A stretch of 64,000 nucleotides of DNA from Candidatus Endomicrobiellum roisinitermitis (GTDB taxonomy: Bacteria > Elusimicrobiota > Endomicrobiia > Endomicrobiales > Endomicrobiaceae): NCBI GenBank assembly GCA_031287855.1, contig JAITSL010000034.1, positions 1-64,000 on the forward strand. Reading direction: 5' to 3'. Position numbers and translations under genes: made by a program. Position 1 is the first letter of the stretch. Each line of letters starts with the position of its first letter. Positions 32,244 to 42,372 of this stretch are shown in pieces. The notes below the pieces were generated by a model. The model made no database searches. It was not told the origin of the DNA and worked only from the letters and a program-made list of their open reading frames with translations.

Positions 32244-34244
32244 TTGAGGCATAAAATGCTTTTAATATCTCCAAACAGTGTTTCTTTGTTACAATGCAAT
32301 CTTATTGCTTATGGGCTAGATTCTATAAATTTTAATAAAAAAACTGATAGTATTATTGTTGATTTTTCAGTGTCAGATTCTAGTGCTTTTTGGTCTATTT
32401 ATAAAAATTCGGTAAAGTATATAGAAGATATTTTGCCTGTTTTGTCTGGCGGAAATTTTAGCATTATAAAAGATTACTTGTCTTCTAGTGGAAGTTCTAG
32501 TGTTTTGTGTATTAAAAGCACGTTTGGAAGTATAGATAGTATAGGAAGTGTTGTTTATCTTTTGTCTGTTTTGGATATGTATTTTAACAATGTTTATGTT
32601 ATTTTGCCCTTTCATAAGAGTAAAAATGTTTTACATTTAATTAAAGAAGCAAAACATTGTCTTATCCCTTACTTTTCTGATAGTTTGTCTACAAAAAATA
32701 CAGCTTTATCTTTGCAAGAGTACAACTCTATTAATAGTGGGTTAGATTTTATATTGTTTAAACTTAATTTAAATTATGATTTTTATTGTGATAGAATGCT
32801 AAAAAGTTTTGGTGTAACTGATATTGTTAGTGCAGATTTTGATACCTCTATTCAAGAACAAATATTGTCGCCAATATTTTCTTATAGAGATAAATCAAAT
32901 TCTTATGTTTTAGCTTTAGAAAAAATTGTAACTTTAAATTCTTTGCAAACAAAATGTGAGGACACATCTAGTATTAGTTACTACCAAAATGAAAATGTTT
33001 TTATAGAGCTTAAAAACAATATACAGAAGATGCTTTTAGAAGAAATGAAAGAATTTTCTAAGGAAGAAGATGAGAAAAAATTACGTAATATCATAAGAAC
33101 TATCATGTTTAAAATAATAAAGACTAATAATTTAAATATACCAGGAGAAATTTTAAATAGGTTAAATAAAGAACTTTGTAGCGAAATATCAGGTCTTGGA
33201 ATTTTAGAAGATTTGCTAGAAGATTCTTCAATTACAGAAATAATGGTAAATGGTTATAATAATATATTTGTTGAAAGATCCGGAAAAATATTTAAAACAG
33301 ACTTGTCATTTTCAAGTGAAGCAAATCTTAAAATAATTATAGATAGGATAATTCGTCAAGTTGGAAGGCACATTGATGAAGCTTCACCTATTGTTGATGC
33401 TAGGCTTAAAGATGGGTCTAGGGTTAATGTTGTGATAAGTCCTATATCTTTAGATGGTAGTATTGTAACAATAAGGAAATTTTCTAAAGATAAACTTTCA
33501 ATAGATTCTTTGCTTTTTTCAAAAAGCATAAGTAAAGAAATGGTAGAATTTTTAAAAACAGCTATATTGTTAAAGAAGAATATTATTGTTTCTGGTGGTA
33601 CAGGTACAGGCAAAACTACTTTGCTAAACATAATCTCTTCTTTTATTCCTGAAAATGAAAGACTAATAACCATAGAAGATTCTTTAGAGCTCAACTTACA
33701 GCAGAAGCATGTTGTAAGGCTTGAAAGTAGACCTAAATCTCAGGAAGGTATAGGAGAAATAAACATTAGAAAACTTGTTGTAAATGCTTTAAGGATGAGG
33801 CCAGATAGGATAATTGTTGGTGAGTGTCGCAGCGGAGAAGCTTTGGATATGTTACAAGCAATGTCTACAGGACATGAAGGCAGTCTTGCTACTTTGCATG
33901 CCAACTCTCCTGAAGATACTATTTCTAGACTTGTAACAATGATTTTTATGTCTGGGATAGAAATTCCTGAAGAGTCTATAATTGCACAAATTACATCTGC
34001 TGTTGATCTTATTGTGCAACTTTCAAGATACCAAGACGGTTCAAGGAAAATATCATCAATTTCTCAAATAAATAGAACAAACGGTGATAAGATATATGAA
34101 ATAAAGCCTATTTTTAAATATGTTCAAAAATCTTTTGATAATAATGTTGTTGCTGGAGATTTTGTGTTTTGTGATTATATCCCAGAATTCATTAATTGTG
34201 CCTATCGAAATGGGATTAATGTAAATATGGAGTGCTTTAAATGA
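32244..34244 (+). CDS. cpaF: Tad secretion ATPase CpaF/TadA with ~240 aa additional N-terminal region
   Basis: GILEDLLEDSSITEIMVNGYNNIFVER, VSGGTGTGKTTLLNIISSFIP, ALRMRPDRIIVGECRSGEALDMLQAMSTGHEGSLATLHAN. Confidence 0.92.
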   Translation: MRHKMLLISPNSVSLLQCNLIAYGLDSINFNKKTDSIIVDFSVSDSSAFWSIYKNSVKYIEDILPVLSGGNFSIIKDYLSSSGSSSVLCIKSTFGSIDSIGSVVYLLSVLDMYFNNVYVILPFHKSKNVLHLIKEAKHCLIPYFSDSLSTKNTALSLQEYNSINSGLDFILFKLNLNYDFYCDRMLKSFGVTDIVSADFDTSIQEQILSPIFSYRDKSNSYVLALEKIVTLNSLQTKCEDTSSISYYQNENVFIELKNNIQKMLLEEMKEFSKEEDEKKLRNIIRTIMFKIIKTNNLNIPGEILNRLNKELCSEISGLGILEDLLEDSSITEIMVNGYNNIFVERSGKIFKTDLSFSSEANLKIIIDRIIRQVGRHIDEASPIVDARLKDGSRVNVVISPISLDGSIVTIRKFSKDKLSIDSLLFSKSISKEMVEFLKTAILLKKNIIVSGGTGTGKTTLLNIISSFIPENERLITIEDSLELNLQQKHVVRLESRPKSQEGIGEINIRKLVVNALRMRPDRIIVGECRSGEALDMLQAMSTGHEGSLATLHANSPEDTISRLVTMIFMSGIEIPEESIIAQITSAVDLIVQLSRYQDGSRKISSISQINRTNGDKIYEIKPIFKYVQKSFDNNVVAGDFVFCDYIPEFINCAYRNGINVNMECFK

Positions 34245-35050
34245 AAGAAATTTTATTTTTGTTTTCTATGTTTGTATGCATATTTTGTTTAATGTATTTT
34301 ATTTTAAATATTAATCTAATACAGAATAAAAAGTTTAACAATAGGTCAAATTTTAAAAGTTTAGTTTTTAAAAGAAAAAAGATTATTTTTTTATTTAGTG
34401 TACTTATTATATCTTTTATCGTAATGCAAAATATTGTTTTTTCTGTCATTTTATGTATTTTGTGTGTTTATTTTGATTGGCACTTAAGTTATCTAAAAAA
34501 ACAAAAGACTTCAAACATTATTGATGCACAAATTGTAGAAGCTTTAACTATTATAAAGAATTCTTTAAGTGCAGGGCGGACTATAGCAAATGCTATATTT
34601 GATGTGGAAAGTGAACTTAAAGTGCCTATAAAAAGCGAATTTGCCCGAATATCGAAATCTATATCGTTAGGCTTAAGTTTTGATGAAGCAATAGAGCAAG
34701 TATCTTCTAAAACTAGTAATAAAGAATTTAAGTTCATGTTAAATACAATTAAAATATCTAAAGATACAGGTGCAAGTTTAAGAGGTATATTTGAACAAAT
34801 TATAGAATTAGTGTCTAAAAAAATTGCGGCTAAATCCAAAATAAATGCATTGACGTCTCAGGGCAAACTTTCAGGTAATATAGTTAGCTTGATTCCTTTT
34901 ATTATAATTTTTATGATGTACTTAATAGAACCTGACATGATACAATCGTTGTTTGTTACTACAAGTGGTAACATTTTACTTTTAATAGTTGTTTTTATGG
35001 TTACTTTAGGTTCTTTTGTAATAAGAAAAATGACGGAGATAGATTTTTAA
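34241..35050 (+). CDS. tadB: Tad pilus assembly membrane protein TadB
   Basis: T2SSF domain: SLSAGRTIANAIFDV...LKVPIKSEFARISKSISLGLSFDEAIEQ. Confidence 0.85.
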   Translation: MKEILFLFSMFVCIFCLMYFILNINLIQNKKFNNRSNFKSLVFKRKKIIFLFSVLIISFIVMQNIVFSVILCILCVYFDWHLSYLKKQKTSNIIDAQIVEALTIIKNSLSAGRTIANAIFDVESELKVPIKSEFARISKSISLGLSFDEAIEQVSSKTSNKEFKFMLNTIKISKDTGASLRGIFEQIIELVSKKIAAKSKINALTSQGKLSGNIVSLIPFIIIFMMYLIEPDMIQSLFVTTSGNILLLIVVFMVTLGSFVIRKMTEIDF

Positions 35051-35928
35051 TGATAATACTTTTTTATTTAAGTTTTGCTATTTTTGTGCTTTCTTTTGTT
35101 TTTGTTGTATGCGATAAAATATCTAAAGTTAAAAAAGCTAGTAAAGTAGAAAGTTATATAGAAAAAAAACAAAATAAAAATATTGTAATGTTTTTTATTT
35201 TTAATATTGCATCGAAATTAGAATATTGGTTTAAATATATCAAAAACAAAAAGTTTTTAGATTATATTAATAATATTAAATCAAATTTGTATTCTATAAA
35301 ATCTGATATTAAAGAGGTTGCCCCTTACCAGTTTTTAGTGTTGCAAATATTATCTGGTGTTTTTGGCGCCATATTTTGTGCGGTATTTATAAGCGTTAAT
35401 ATTTTAATTGTTACTTTGGTTGCTTTGTTGTGCTTTTTTCTTCCTCTTATAAAAATTAAAGAGCAATTAAGAAAGAGAAAAGAACTTATTTTAAAGCAAC
35501 TTCCAGACGTAGCAGATTTGCTCTCGATTATGCTGGCTTCTGGATTAGACTTTTATATAGCGTGTGACAAAGTTATCCAAATAATGGAAGGTCCTTTAAT
35601 TTTAGATTTTAAAAACACCTTATCAAAGATATCTTTAGGATGTGATAAAAAAATTGCTTTTTACGATATGGCTAATAAAACAGATATTAAGGAACTTTCT
35701 TTTTTTGTTAGGATAATTAATACTTCTTTAGATTCAGGCTCTGGTATGGCGGAATCTTTTAAGCGTTTGTCTAATTCTTTAAGAAATGATATTTACTCTA
35801 ACGCAGAAAAAAAAGCTTATCAGGCTCCTGTAAAGATTCTTATACCTTTAGTTTTGTTAATATTCCCTACAATCTTTATAGTTATATTTGGTCCTATTGC
35901 GATTAATTTTTTAAGTGCAGGGTTTTAG
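35050..35928 (+). CDS. tadC: Tad pilus assembly membrane protein TadC
   Basis: LPDVADLLSIMLASGLDFYIAC; PVKILIPLVLLIFPTIFIVIFGP. Confidence 0.85.
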   Translation: MIILFYLSFAIFVLSFVFVVCDKISKVKKASKVESYIEKKQNKNIVMFFIFNIASKLEYWFKYIKNKKFLDYINNIKSNLYSIKSDIKEVAPYQFLVLQILSGVFGAIFCAVFISVNILIVTLVALLCFFLPLIKIKEQLRKRKELILKQLPDVADLLSIMLASGLDFYIACDKVIQIMEGPLILDFKNTLSKISLGCDKKIAFYDMANKTDIKELSFFVRIINTSLDSGSGMAESFKRLSNSLRNDIYSNAEKKAYQAPVKILIPLVLLIFPTIFIVIFGPIAINFLSAGF

Positions 35929-36036
35929 TGAAAAAGAGTTATTTAGAAATAGTTTTAGGTGATAAATTTGATAATATAACAAGTAAGTTGTAGTAATTTG
36001 TTGTTTGATAGACCATTATTTTAAAAACAAATCAAA

Positions 36037-36237
36037 GTTGGTCTAGTTTATAATCTTATCTCCGTTACTAGAGCAATCGCACATAAACATTTAATCAAAT
36101 TAGCAAACTAGCAAAATGGTAAGACAAATAAAGACTTATATGTATTTTGCTTCAAACAATGCTAATTTGAAATATTAAATGTTTATTGCTCATAAGCCGC
36201 TCTTTGAGGTAACTCCGATAAGATTATAAACTAGACC
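36037..36237 (+). repeat. Dispersed palindromic (MITE-like) element, copy 3
   Basis: GTTGGTCTAGTTTATAATCTTATC...GATAAGATTATAAACTAGACC; interior matches copies 1 and 2. Confidence 0.9.
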
Positions 36238-36307
36238 CCTTTACTTGCTTTGACTGCTATGGAAACTCTAAATCTGTAGACAAAACAAAAAATATTGTAT
36301 ACAATTC

Positions 36308-39076
36308 TTGAACATGAAAAGGTTAAAAGTAATGAAATTTATTATTTTGCTTTTTTGTACTTTTTCTTATTGTTATGCAGATGTGAATTTCATAACTCAA
36401 AGTGATGCAAGCGATAATTCTAAGTGGACTCAAATAACAAACTCCAACCCAGGTGTTTTTTTTGGAAATTTCGACATTTCTTCACTACAATCACTTAACG
36501 ATGATGTTACTATCCGTTCAGACCAAAGTATTAAAAGGAGCTTAAACGCTTCTAACAACAATAAGTTTTTTAATTTTGATACTGGGCAAAGCTATGTAAC
36601 AATAAATGGTATTGCTTTGCAAAACGGCAAACATATGCTTTCAGTTGATAATAATGGTGGTGGAGCAATATATATAAATTCTGCTAATTTTAATTTGCAA
36701 GGAGTAGCGTTTTTTGAACAAAACACTTCCAGTGCTTGTGGTGGTGCAGTTTATGCTGCAGGAAATGTTTGGTTTTCTAATCCTACAGAAACAATAGCAT
36801 TTGTTTCTAATACAGCTGCATTTAATGGTGGAGCTGTATGTGTTGTTGGCAGTGTTACATTTAATGGTGGAGCTTATTTAATAGACAATAAAATTTCTGG
36901 GCAAGCTCGTGATGGTGGTGCTATTTATTCAAGTGGAACTGTTGCATTTAAGTCAGCTTTTGCTCCTGTTGAACTTACAAGTAACACTGCCTCAGGGTCT
37001 GGTGGTGCTATTTTTGCTTTAAATAACGTAGAGTTTAGTAGTAATGTTACAATCTCTTACAATAAGTCAGATGGCAATGGTGGAGCTATTTGTTCTAGTG
37101 CGGGGTATGTATCTTTTAAATCTTATGTTACTGCATCAGGCAATGAGACTACATCCTCTCGAGGTGGAGCAATATTTTCAAAAGGTATAACAATAAATGA
37201 TGGTGCCTCTTTTACCAACAACAAATCTTCTCAAGAAGGTGGAGCAATTTATGTGTACGATAGTACGTTTTCTTACATAGGGGCTGTTAATAGTGATATT
37301 TTGTTTAGTGGTAATACTATGGCTATAAGAAATGAAACTAAAAGGAACGATATTTATATGGGAGGACATTCTGTTGCTGCCTCTTTAAACACTTTAACTT
37401 TGGATGTAAGAGACTTGCGCAATATAACTTTAAATGGTGGTATAAGATGTTCTGATGTTGGTAACGATGTCATCAATAAGATAGGGAATGGGAGCCTTAA
37501 CCTTAACGGTGATTTTATTTTAACAACTTTTAACATGTTAGATGGTAGTCTAAACTTTGGTGAAGGTTCAGGTTTTAAAGGTAATAGTGTTTCTTTTTCA
37601 TCATCTAGTACTATTAATTTAGGAAGAAAGAAGGATTATGTAATAGAAGTGTCTACTTTACAGTCTAAAGCTTTATTTTATTATGACTTAGATTTGCAAG
37701 ACAATAATGTAGATAAGTTTGTTATTGTAAATTTTGCTGATTTAAATGATACCAGAGTTAAGATAAGTTTTGTTGGCATAAATAAATCGACTGTAACGTA
37801 TAATATTGTTTCCTCTTATCAAAATTCTCAAGGTAATATTTTAGTAGATAATACTAATGCTCAGGGTAATGTGATGTCCAGGGTTAATTCTTATATAACT
37901 TATGATACTAATAATCCTAGTTCTTGGAAATCTGTTGACCTTAACGTTTATGTTAATGAGTTAAATGATATTGACACTTTAGCAAATAATGAAAGGCAGG
38001 TTGCTCTTTGCCTAGATGAAAATTATGGTAAAGCTAAAAATGATTTGTTCTACATTGCAGATTTAATAGATAAAATGGAAAGAGTTCAAGACAAAAAAGA
38101 TGCTTTACTTAATTTGTCAGGATATATTTATGCAAACGCTATAGTGTTGCCTGCTATTAATACATATAAAAATAATATTTTGTCTAGGTTAGATAGAAGT
38201 TATTTCCCTAATAACGATAGTTTTTATAAAAGAAATGTTTGGGTGCAAGGGTGTAATGTTCAAAATAATTTTGAAGGTATGTTAAACTCTCCCGGGGATT
38301 TTAATATTTTGACTAATGGTGTACAAGTAGGTTTTGATACTTTAAGAGAAGATACTAGAATTTTTGGTATAACTTTAGGCTATAGTGACATAAAATCAAA
38401 ACAAAACGGTGATAAAGTTGATATTAAGGGATACAATTTTGGTGGTTACTGGTCTGGATTTTTTGAAAACAATTTTGAAGTTAGAGCTTTTATTGTTGGT
38501 GCAAGGCAAGGTTATTTGGCTTCTAGAAATATAGATTATTTAAATAGAAATACTAATGCAGACTTTGAGGGATATAGTCTTAACTCTTCAGTAGAAGTTG
38601 CTTATAATTATTATGCTAGTGATAATTTTTGTATAAAACCGTTTGTTGGTATGGATTATTCTTATGTTACCAGAAATGAATTTTTTGAATCTGGCGCAGG
38701 AGACGCAAGTTTGATTGTTTTAGAAGGTTCTTATAGCAGGGCAAACTCTTCTTTAGGTATTAGAATAAATAATGGTTTAAATAGTAGTGTTAAATGGTAT
38801 GCTTTACTTCAAACTGATTTATTGTTTTATGGTAAAGAAGGGGAATTTAGTAGCTCATTTAAAAATGGCATACAAAATATGACTATTAAGGGTATAGAAA
38901 ACGATGTAGCAAATGCTATTGTTGGTGCTGGCATTTTATATGATATTTCAAAAAATTTTGGTGTTTATTTAAATTTAAACGGTCAGTTTTCTAAAAATCA
39001 AAACGGCTATTATGGCAATATTGGTTTTAGTTATAAGTTTACAACTCAACCAGTCAACTTTTATCAACGTGCCTAA
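36308..39076 (+). CDS. Autotransporter with Pmp-like (GGAI) passenger repeats
   Basis: Signal peptide; many GGAIY/GGAVY/GGAIF repeats with NNxS spacing; C-terminal autotransporter beta-domain. Confidence 0.85.
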   Translation: MNMKRLKVMKFIILLFCTFSYCYADVNFITQSDASDNSKWTQITNSNPGVFFGNFDISSLQSLNDDVTIRSDQSIKRSLNASNNNKFFNFDTGQSYVTINGIALQNGKHMLSVDNNGGGAIYINSANFNLQGVAFFEQNTSSACGGAVYAAGNVWFSNPTETIAFVSNTAAFNGGAVCVVGSVTFNGGAYLIDNKISGQARDGGAIYSSGTVAFKSAFAPVELTSNTASGSGGAIFALNNVEFSSNVTISYNKSDGNGGAICSSAGYVSFKSYVTASGNETTSSRGGAIFSKGITINDGASFTNNKSSQEGGAIYVYDSTFSYIGAVNSDILFSGNTMAIRNETKRNDIYMGGHSVAASLNTLTLDVRDLRNITLNGGIRCSDVGNDVINKIGNGSLNLNGDFILTTFNMLDGSLNFGEGSGFKGNSVSFSSSSTINLGRKKDYVIEVSTLQSKALFYYDLDLQDNNVDKFVIVNFADLNDTRVKISFVGINKSTVTYNIVSSYQNSQGNILVDNTNAQGNVMSRVNSYITYDTNNPSSWKSVDLNVYVNELNDIDTLANNERQVALCLDENYGKAKNDLFYIADLIDKMERVQDKKDALLNLSGYIYANAIVLPAINTYKNNILSRLDRSYFPNNDSFYKRNVWVQGCNVQNNFEGMLNSPGDFNILTNGVQVGFDTLREDTRIFGITLGYSDIKSKQNGDKVDIKGYNFGGYWSGFFENNFEVRAFIVGARQGYLASRNIDYLNRNTNADFEGYSLNSSVEVAYNYYASDNFCIKPFVGMDYSYVTRNEFFESGAGDASLIVLEGSYSRANSSLGIRINNGLNSSVKWYALLQTDLLFYGKEGEFSSSFKNGIQNMTIKGIENDVANAIVGAGILYDISKNFGVYLNLNGQFSKNQNGYYGNIGFSYKFTTQPVNFYQRA

Positions 39077-39154
39077 ATAAACTCAAATAAAAAAACTATC
39101 ATAAACAAAACTTGACTGATATATAAAAAATAAATAAAATTATTCAATTCAACG

Positions 39155-39371
39155 TTAGTCTTCGGGGAAGGTGAAAGGCATTTGTCTTATTCCTTACCGG
39201 CAGTAATAAAGAGTTTTCTTTTAAGCCTGCGACTCTACACTTTTGTGTAGACTGAACTAGTGTAAATCTAGTGCCGATGGTGATAGTGATAATAGTGTTA
39301 TTAAATGATTTTGCGCTATAAAGTGCAGATTGTAATTAATTATTATTGCTTTAGTCCGGATAAAAGAAGAT
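39155..39371 (+). ncRNA. FMN riboswitch (RFN element)
   Basis: GTCTTCGGGG...GGTGAAAG...ACCGGCAGTAA...AAGCCTGCGA...CTAGTGCCGATGGTGATAG...AGTCCGGATAAAAGAAGA; upstream of ribD. Confidence 0.93.
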
Positions 39372-39386
39372 ACAATAAACTTGTAA

Positions 39387-39422
39387 GCCCCGAAAATAAT
39401 ATTTTGAGGTTTTTTTTGTTTT
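39387..39422 (+). terminator. Intrinsic terminator of the FMN riboswitch expression platform
   Basis: GCCCCGAAAATAATATTTTGAGG followed by T8. Confidence 0.7.
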
Positions 39423-40499
39423 ATGAACAATATATATATGCAGGTAGCAATAGATCTTGCAAAAAGGGGTCAACATAAAGTTTTTCCTAACCCACAAGTT
39501 GGCTGTGTGATAGTCAAAAACAACAAAATTGTTGGTAGGGGTTGGCATGAATATTTTGGTGGAGAGCATGCTGAAATAAACGCTATTAAAAGTGCAGAGC
39601 AAAATGCTGAAGGTGCTGATTTGTATGCTACTTTAGAGCCTTGCAATAGTTACGGGAAGCGTCCACCTTGTTCGCTTGCAATTGTAAATGCCAAAATAAA
39701 AAGAGTTTTTTATGCTGTTAAAGATAAAAAAAATTTTAATACAAAAAGTTTTTTAGAAAAAAATGGTATAGAAGTGTACGAAGGGCTTTTAAAAAAAGAG
39801 TCGTCAGTTTTAATAAAAGATTATTTGAGGCATTTAAAAGTAAGCCCTGTAGTTTCTGTTAAAGTTGCTATGACTTTAGATGGTAAGATAGCTACTGGAA
39901 AATATGATTCTAAATGGATAACTTCTAAAGAGTCAAGAAATTTAGTACATAAAATGAGGTCTTTATATGATGCTGTTTTAGTTGGCAAAAACACAGCGCT
40001 TAGAGATAATCCATTGCTTACATCACACAATAAGAATTTAAGAAATCCAGTTAGAGTTGTTATAGACCCTAATTTAGAACTACCAAAATTTTATAAGCTG
40101 TTTAATAATAAGGCAAGTACAATAATTTTTTATGATAAAAATGTTTCAAAAATTCCAGAGCATTTTAAAAAGAAAGGAATAGTTCTTGTTCCGATAAATA
40201 TTGAAGCGTCAAAAAGAAATTTTAATTTAATAATTGATAAATTAAATTCTTTTTCAATAAAAAGAATTTTAATAGAAGGTGGCAGTGAGATTATTTCTTC
40301 AGCGCTGTTTTCAAAAGTTGTAGATGACATATACTTTTTTGTTGCTCCTAAAATAATAGGTGGAAAATCATCAATCCCGGTTGTTGGTGGTCAAGGAGTA
40401 AAAACTATATCTGAAAGTATAAATATAAAAAAAATACAAGTAAAAAAAATAGGTGTTGATTTTTTTATAACAGGCAAAATTGATAAATCTAAAGGTTAA
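39423..40499 (+). CDS. ribD: Bifunctional riboflavin deaminase/reductase
   Basis: HAEINAIKSAEQNAEGADLYATLEPCNSYGKRPPCSLAI; VSVKVAMTLDGKIAT. Confidence 0.96.
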   Translation: MNNIYMQVAIDLAKRGQHKVFPNPQVGCVIVKNNKIVGRGWHEYFGGEHAEINAIKSAEQNAEGADLYATLEPCNSYGKRPPCSLAIVNAKIKRVFYAVKDKKNFNTKSFLEKNGIEVYEGLLKKESSVLIKDYLRHLKVSPVVSVKVAMTLDGKIATGKYDSKWITSKESRNLVHKMRSLYDAVLVGKNTALRDNPLLTSHNKNLRNPVRVVIDPNLELPKFYKLFNNKASTIIFYDKNVSKIPEHFKKKGIVLVPINIEASKRNFNLIIDKLNSFSIKRILIEGGSEIISSALFSKVVDDIYFFVAPKIIGGKSSIPVVGGQGVKTISESINIKKIQVKKIGVDFFITGKIDKSKG

Positions 40500-40501
40500 A
40501 A

Positions 40502-41119
40502 ATGTTTACAGGGTTGATTGAAGATGTTGGTTTAGTAAAAAATATTTTTAGTTCTCAGATAGAAATAACGACACCTTTGAAAGATATAGCAAAAGGTGAT
40601 AGTGTTGCGGTTAGTGGAGTGTGTTTAACTGCTGTTGCGGTAAAGGTAGGTGGTTTTGTTGCTGACTATAGTCCTTATACAGACAAAAATACTACGCTTT
40701 CAAAATTAGAAAACGGTTCAAAAGTAAATTTGGAAAGAGCTCTAACATTTTCGTCAAGACTTGGAGGTCATATTGTAAGTGGCCATGTTGATGGTATAGT
40801 AAGAATAAAGAATATAAAAAAAATTAACAATTTTTACCAAGTACTTTTTAATTGTAAAGAAAAGTTACTTAAATATATTGTAGAGAAAGGATCTGTAGCA
40901 ATAGATGGTGTCAGTCTTACAGTATCAAGTGTGCATGATTTTGGTTTTGGAGTTTTTATTATACCTGAAACATTTAGTAGCACAATTTTTAATTTTAAAA
41001 AGACTAATGATGAAGCAAATATAGAAGTGGACATACTTTTAAAATATGTAGAGAAATTTACAAATAAAAATTCAAATAATTTTACAATTGAAATGTTAAA
41101 AGGAAATGGATTTATTTAG
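40502..41119 (+). CDS. ribE: Riboflavin synthase alpha subunit
   Basis: MFTGLIEDVG, DSVAVSGVCLTAV, GGHIVSGHVDG. Confidence 0.95.
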   Translation: MFTGLIEDVGLVKNIFSSQIEITTPLKDIAKGDSVAVSGVCLTAVAVKVGGFVADYSPYTDKNTTLSKLENGSKVNLERALTFSSRLGGHIVSGHVDGIVRIKNIKKINNFYQVLFNCKEKLLKYIVEKGSVAIDGVSLTVSSVHDFGFGVFIIPETFSSTIFNFKKTNDEANIEVDILLKYVEKFTNKNSNNFTIEMLKGNGFI

Positions 41120-42335
41120 TATGAAAAAGAAACAAACTTTTACGTCGGTAGAGAGTGCAATAAAAGAAATTAAAGCTGGTAAGGTGGTAATTGTTGTAGA
41201 TGATCCAAATAGAGAAAATGAAGGTGATTTGGTTTGTGCAGCGCAAACAATTAGTCCTGAAAAAGTTAATTTTATGGCAAAATTTGCAAGAGGTCTTATT
41301 TGTGTTCCAATGAAACAGGAAAGGCTTGAAAAGCTTAAAATAAATGATATGGTCAATATTTCTAGAGAACAAAAAGGTTGTGTGTTTACTGTATCTGTGG
41401 ATTATAAAGTTGGTACTACCACAGGCATTTCTGCCTATGATAGGGCTCTAACTGTAAAAAAACTTATAGATGAAACAACTACCTCAGATGATTTTGCTAA
41501 ACCAGGGCACATTTTCCCTTTAAGGTATAAAGAAGGTGGTGTTTTAGCGCGTACTGGTCACACTGAAGCTGCTGTAGATTTAGCGCAAATGGCAGGCTTT
41601 TATCCAGCTGGTGTAATATGCGAAATAATGAATGATGATGGAACTATGGCAAGAATGCCAGCTTTGGGAAAGTTTGCTAAAAAACATAAACTTAAAATTG
41701 TAACAGTAGAAGAAATTGTTAGTTATAGACGTAGTAAGGAAATTGTTGTAAAAGAGGTTGTTAGTGTTAATTTGCCAACAAAATTTGGAGAATTTAAGTT
41801 AACTTTGTTTGAGGATTTAATAACAGGGAATTCTCATTTAGCTGTAATAAAAGGTGATGTTAAAGGGAAAGAAAACGTTTTGGTAAGAGTGCATTCTTCA
41901 TGTGAAACTGGAGATATTTTTCATTCTTTAAGATGTGATTGCGGTCAGCAGCTAGAAAAAGCTTTGACTGCTATAGAACAAGCGGGACAAGGTATTGTTT
42001 TGTATATGCATCAAGAAGGAAGAGGTATGGGACTTGTAAATAAATTGAAAGCATATGCTCTTCAAGAGCAAGGTATGGACACTGTTGAAGCAAACTTAGC
42101 TTTAGGTTTTGCTCCTGATTTAAGAGATTATGGTATAGGAGCGCAAATACTAGCAAGACTTGGCATAAAAAGCATGCGTCTTATGACAAATAATCCTAAA
42201 AAAATAGTTGGACTTAAAGGGTATGGTTTAAAAATTGCAAAGAGAGTTGCTATTGAGATTGAATCGAATAAGTCTAACATAAAATATTTAAGTGCTAAAA
42301 AAGAAAAATTAGGTCATTTGTTGAATATTAATTAA
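41106..42335 (+). CDS. ribBA: DHBP synthase / GTP cyclohydrolase II
   Basis: VVDDPNRENEGDLVCAAQ; RVHSSCETGDIFHSLRCDCGQQLEKAL. Confidence 0.96.
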   Translation: MDLFSMKKKQTFTSVESAIKEIKAGKVVIVVDDPNRENEGDLVCAAQTISPEKVNFMAKFARGLICVPMKQERLEKLKINDMVNISREQKGCVFTVSVDYKVGTTTGISAYDRALTVKKLIDETTTSDDFAKPGHIFPLRYKEGGVLARTGHTEAAVDLAQMAGFYPAGVICEIMNDDGTMARMPALGKFAKKHKLKIVTVEEIVSYRRSKEIVVKEVVSVNLPTKFGEFKLTLFEDLITGNSHLAVIKGDVKGKENVLVRVHSSCETGDIFHSLRCDCGQQLEKALTAIEQAGQGIVLYMHQEGRGMGLVNKLKAYALQEQGMDTVEANLALGFAPDLRDYGIGAQILARLGIKSMRLMTNNPKKIVGLKGYGLKIAKRVAIEIESNKSNIKYLSAKKEKLGHLLNIN

Positions 42336-42372
42336 CTTCAAATATGTAAGTTTGTAGAATGGGAGAAACAAT

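Noticed and set aside
36655-37260. Repeated GGTGGAGC(A/T)-type DNA words as a possible CRISPR or tandem repeat array
   Set aside because: Explained by GGAI protein repeats in the autotransporter passenger; spacing irregular and in frame
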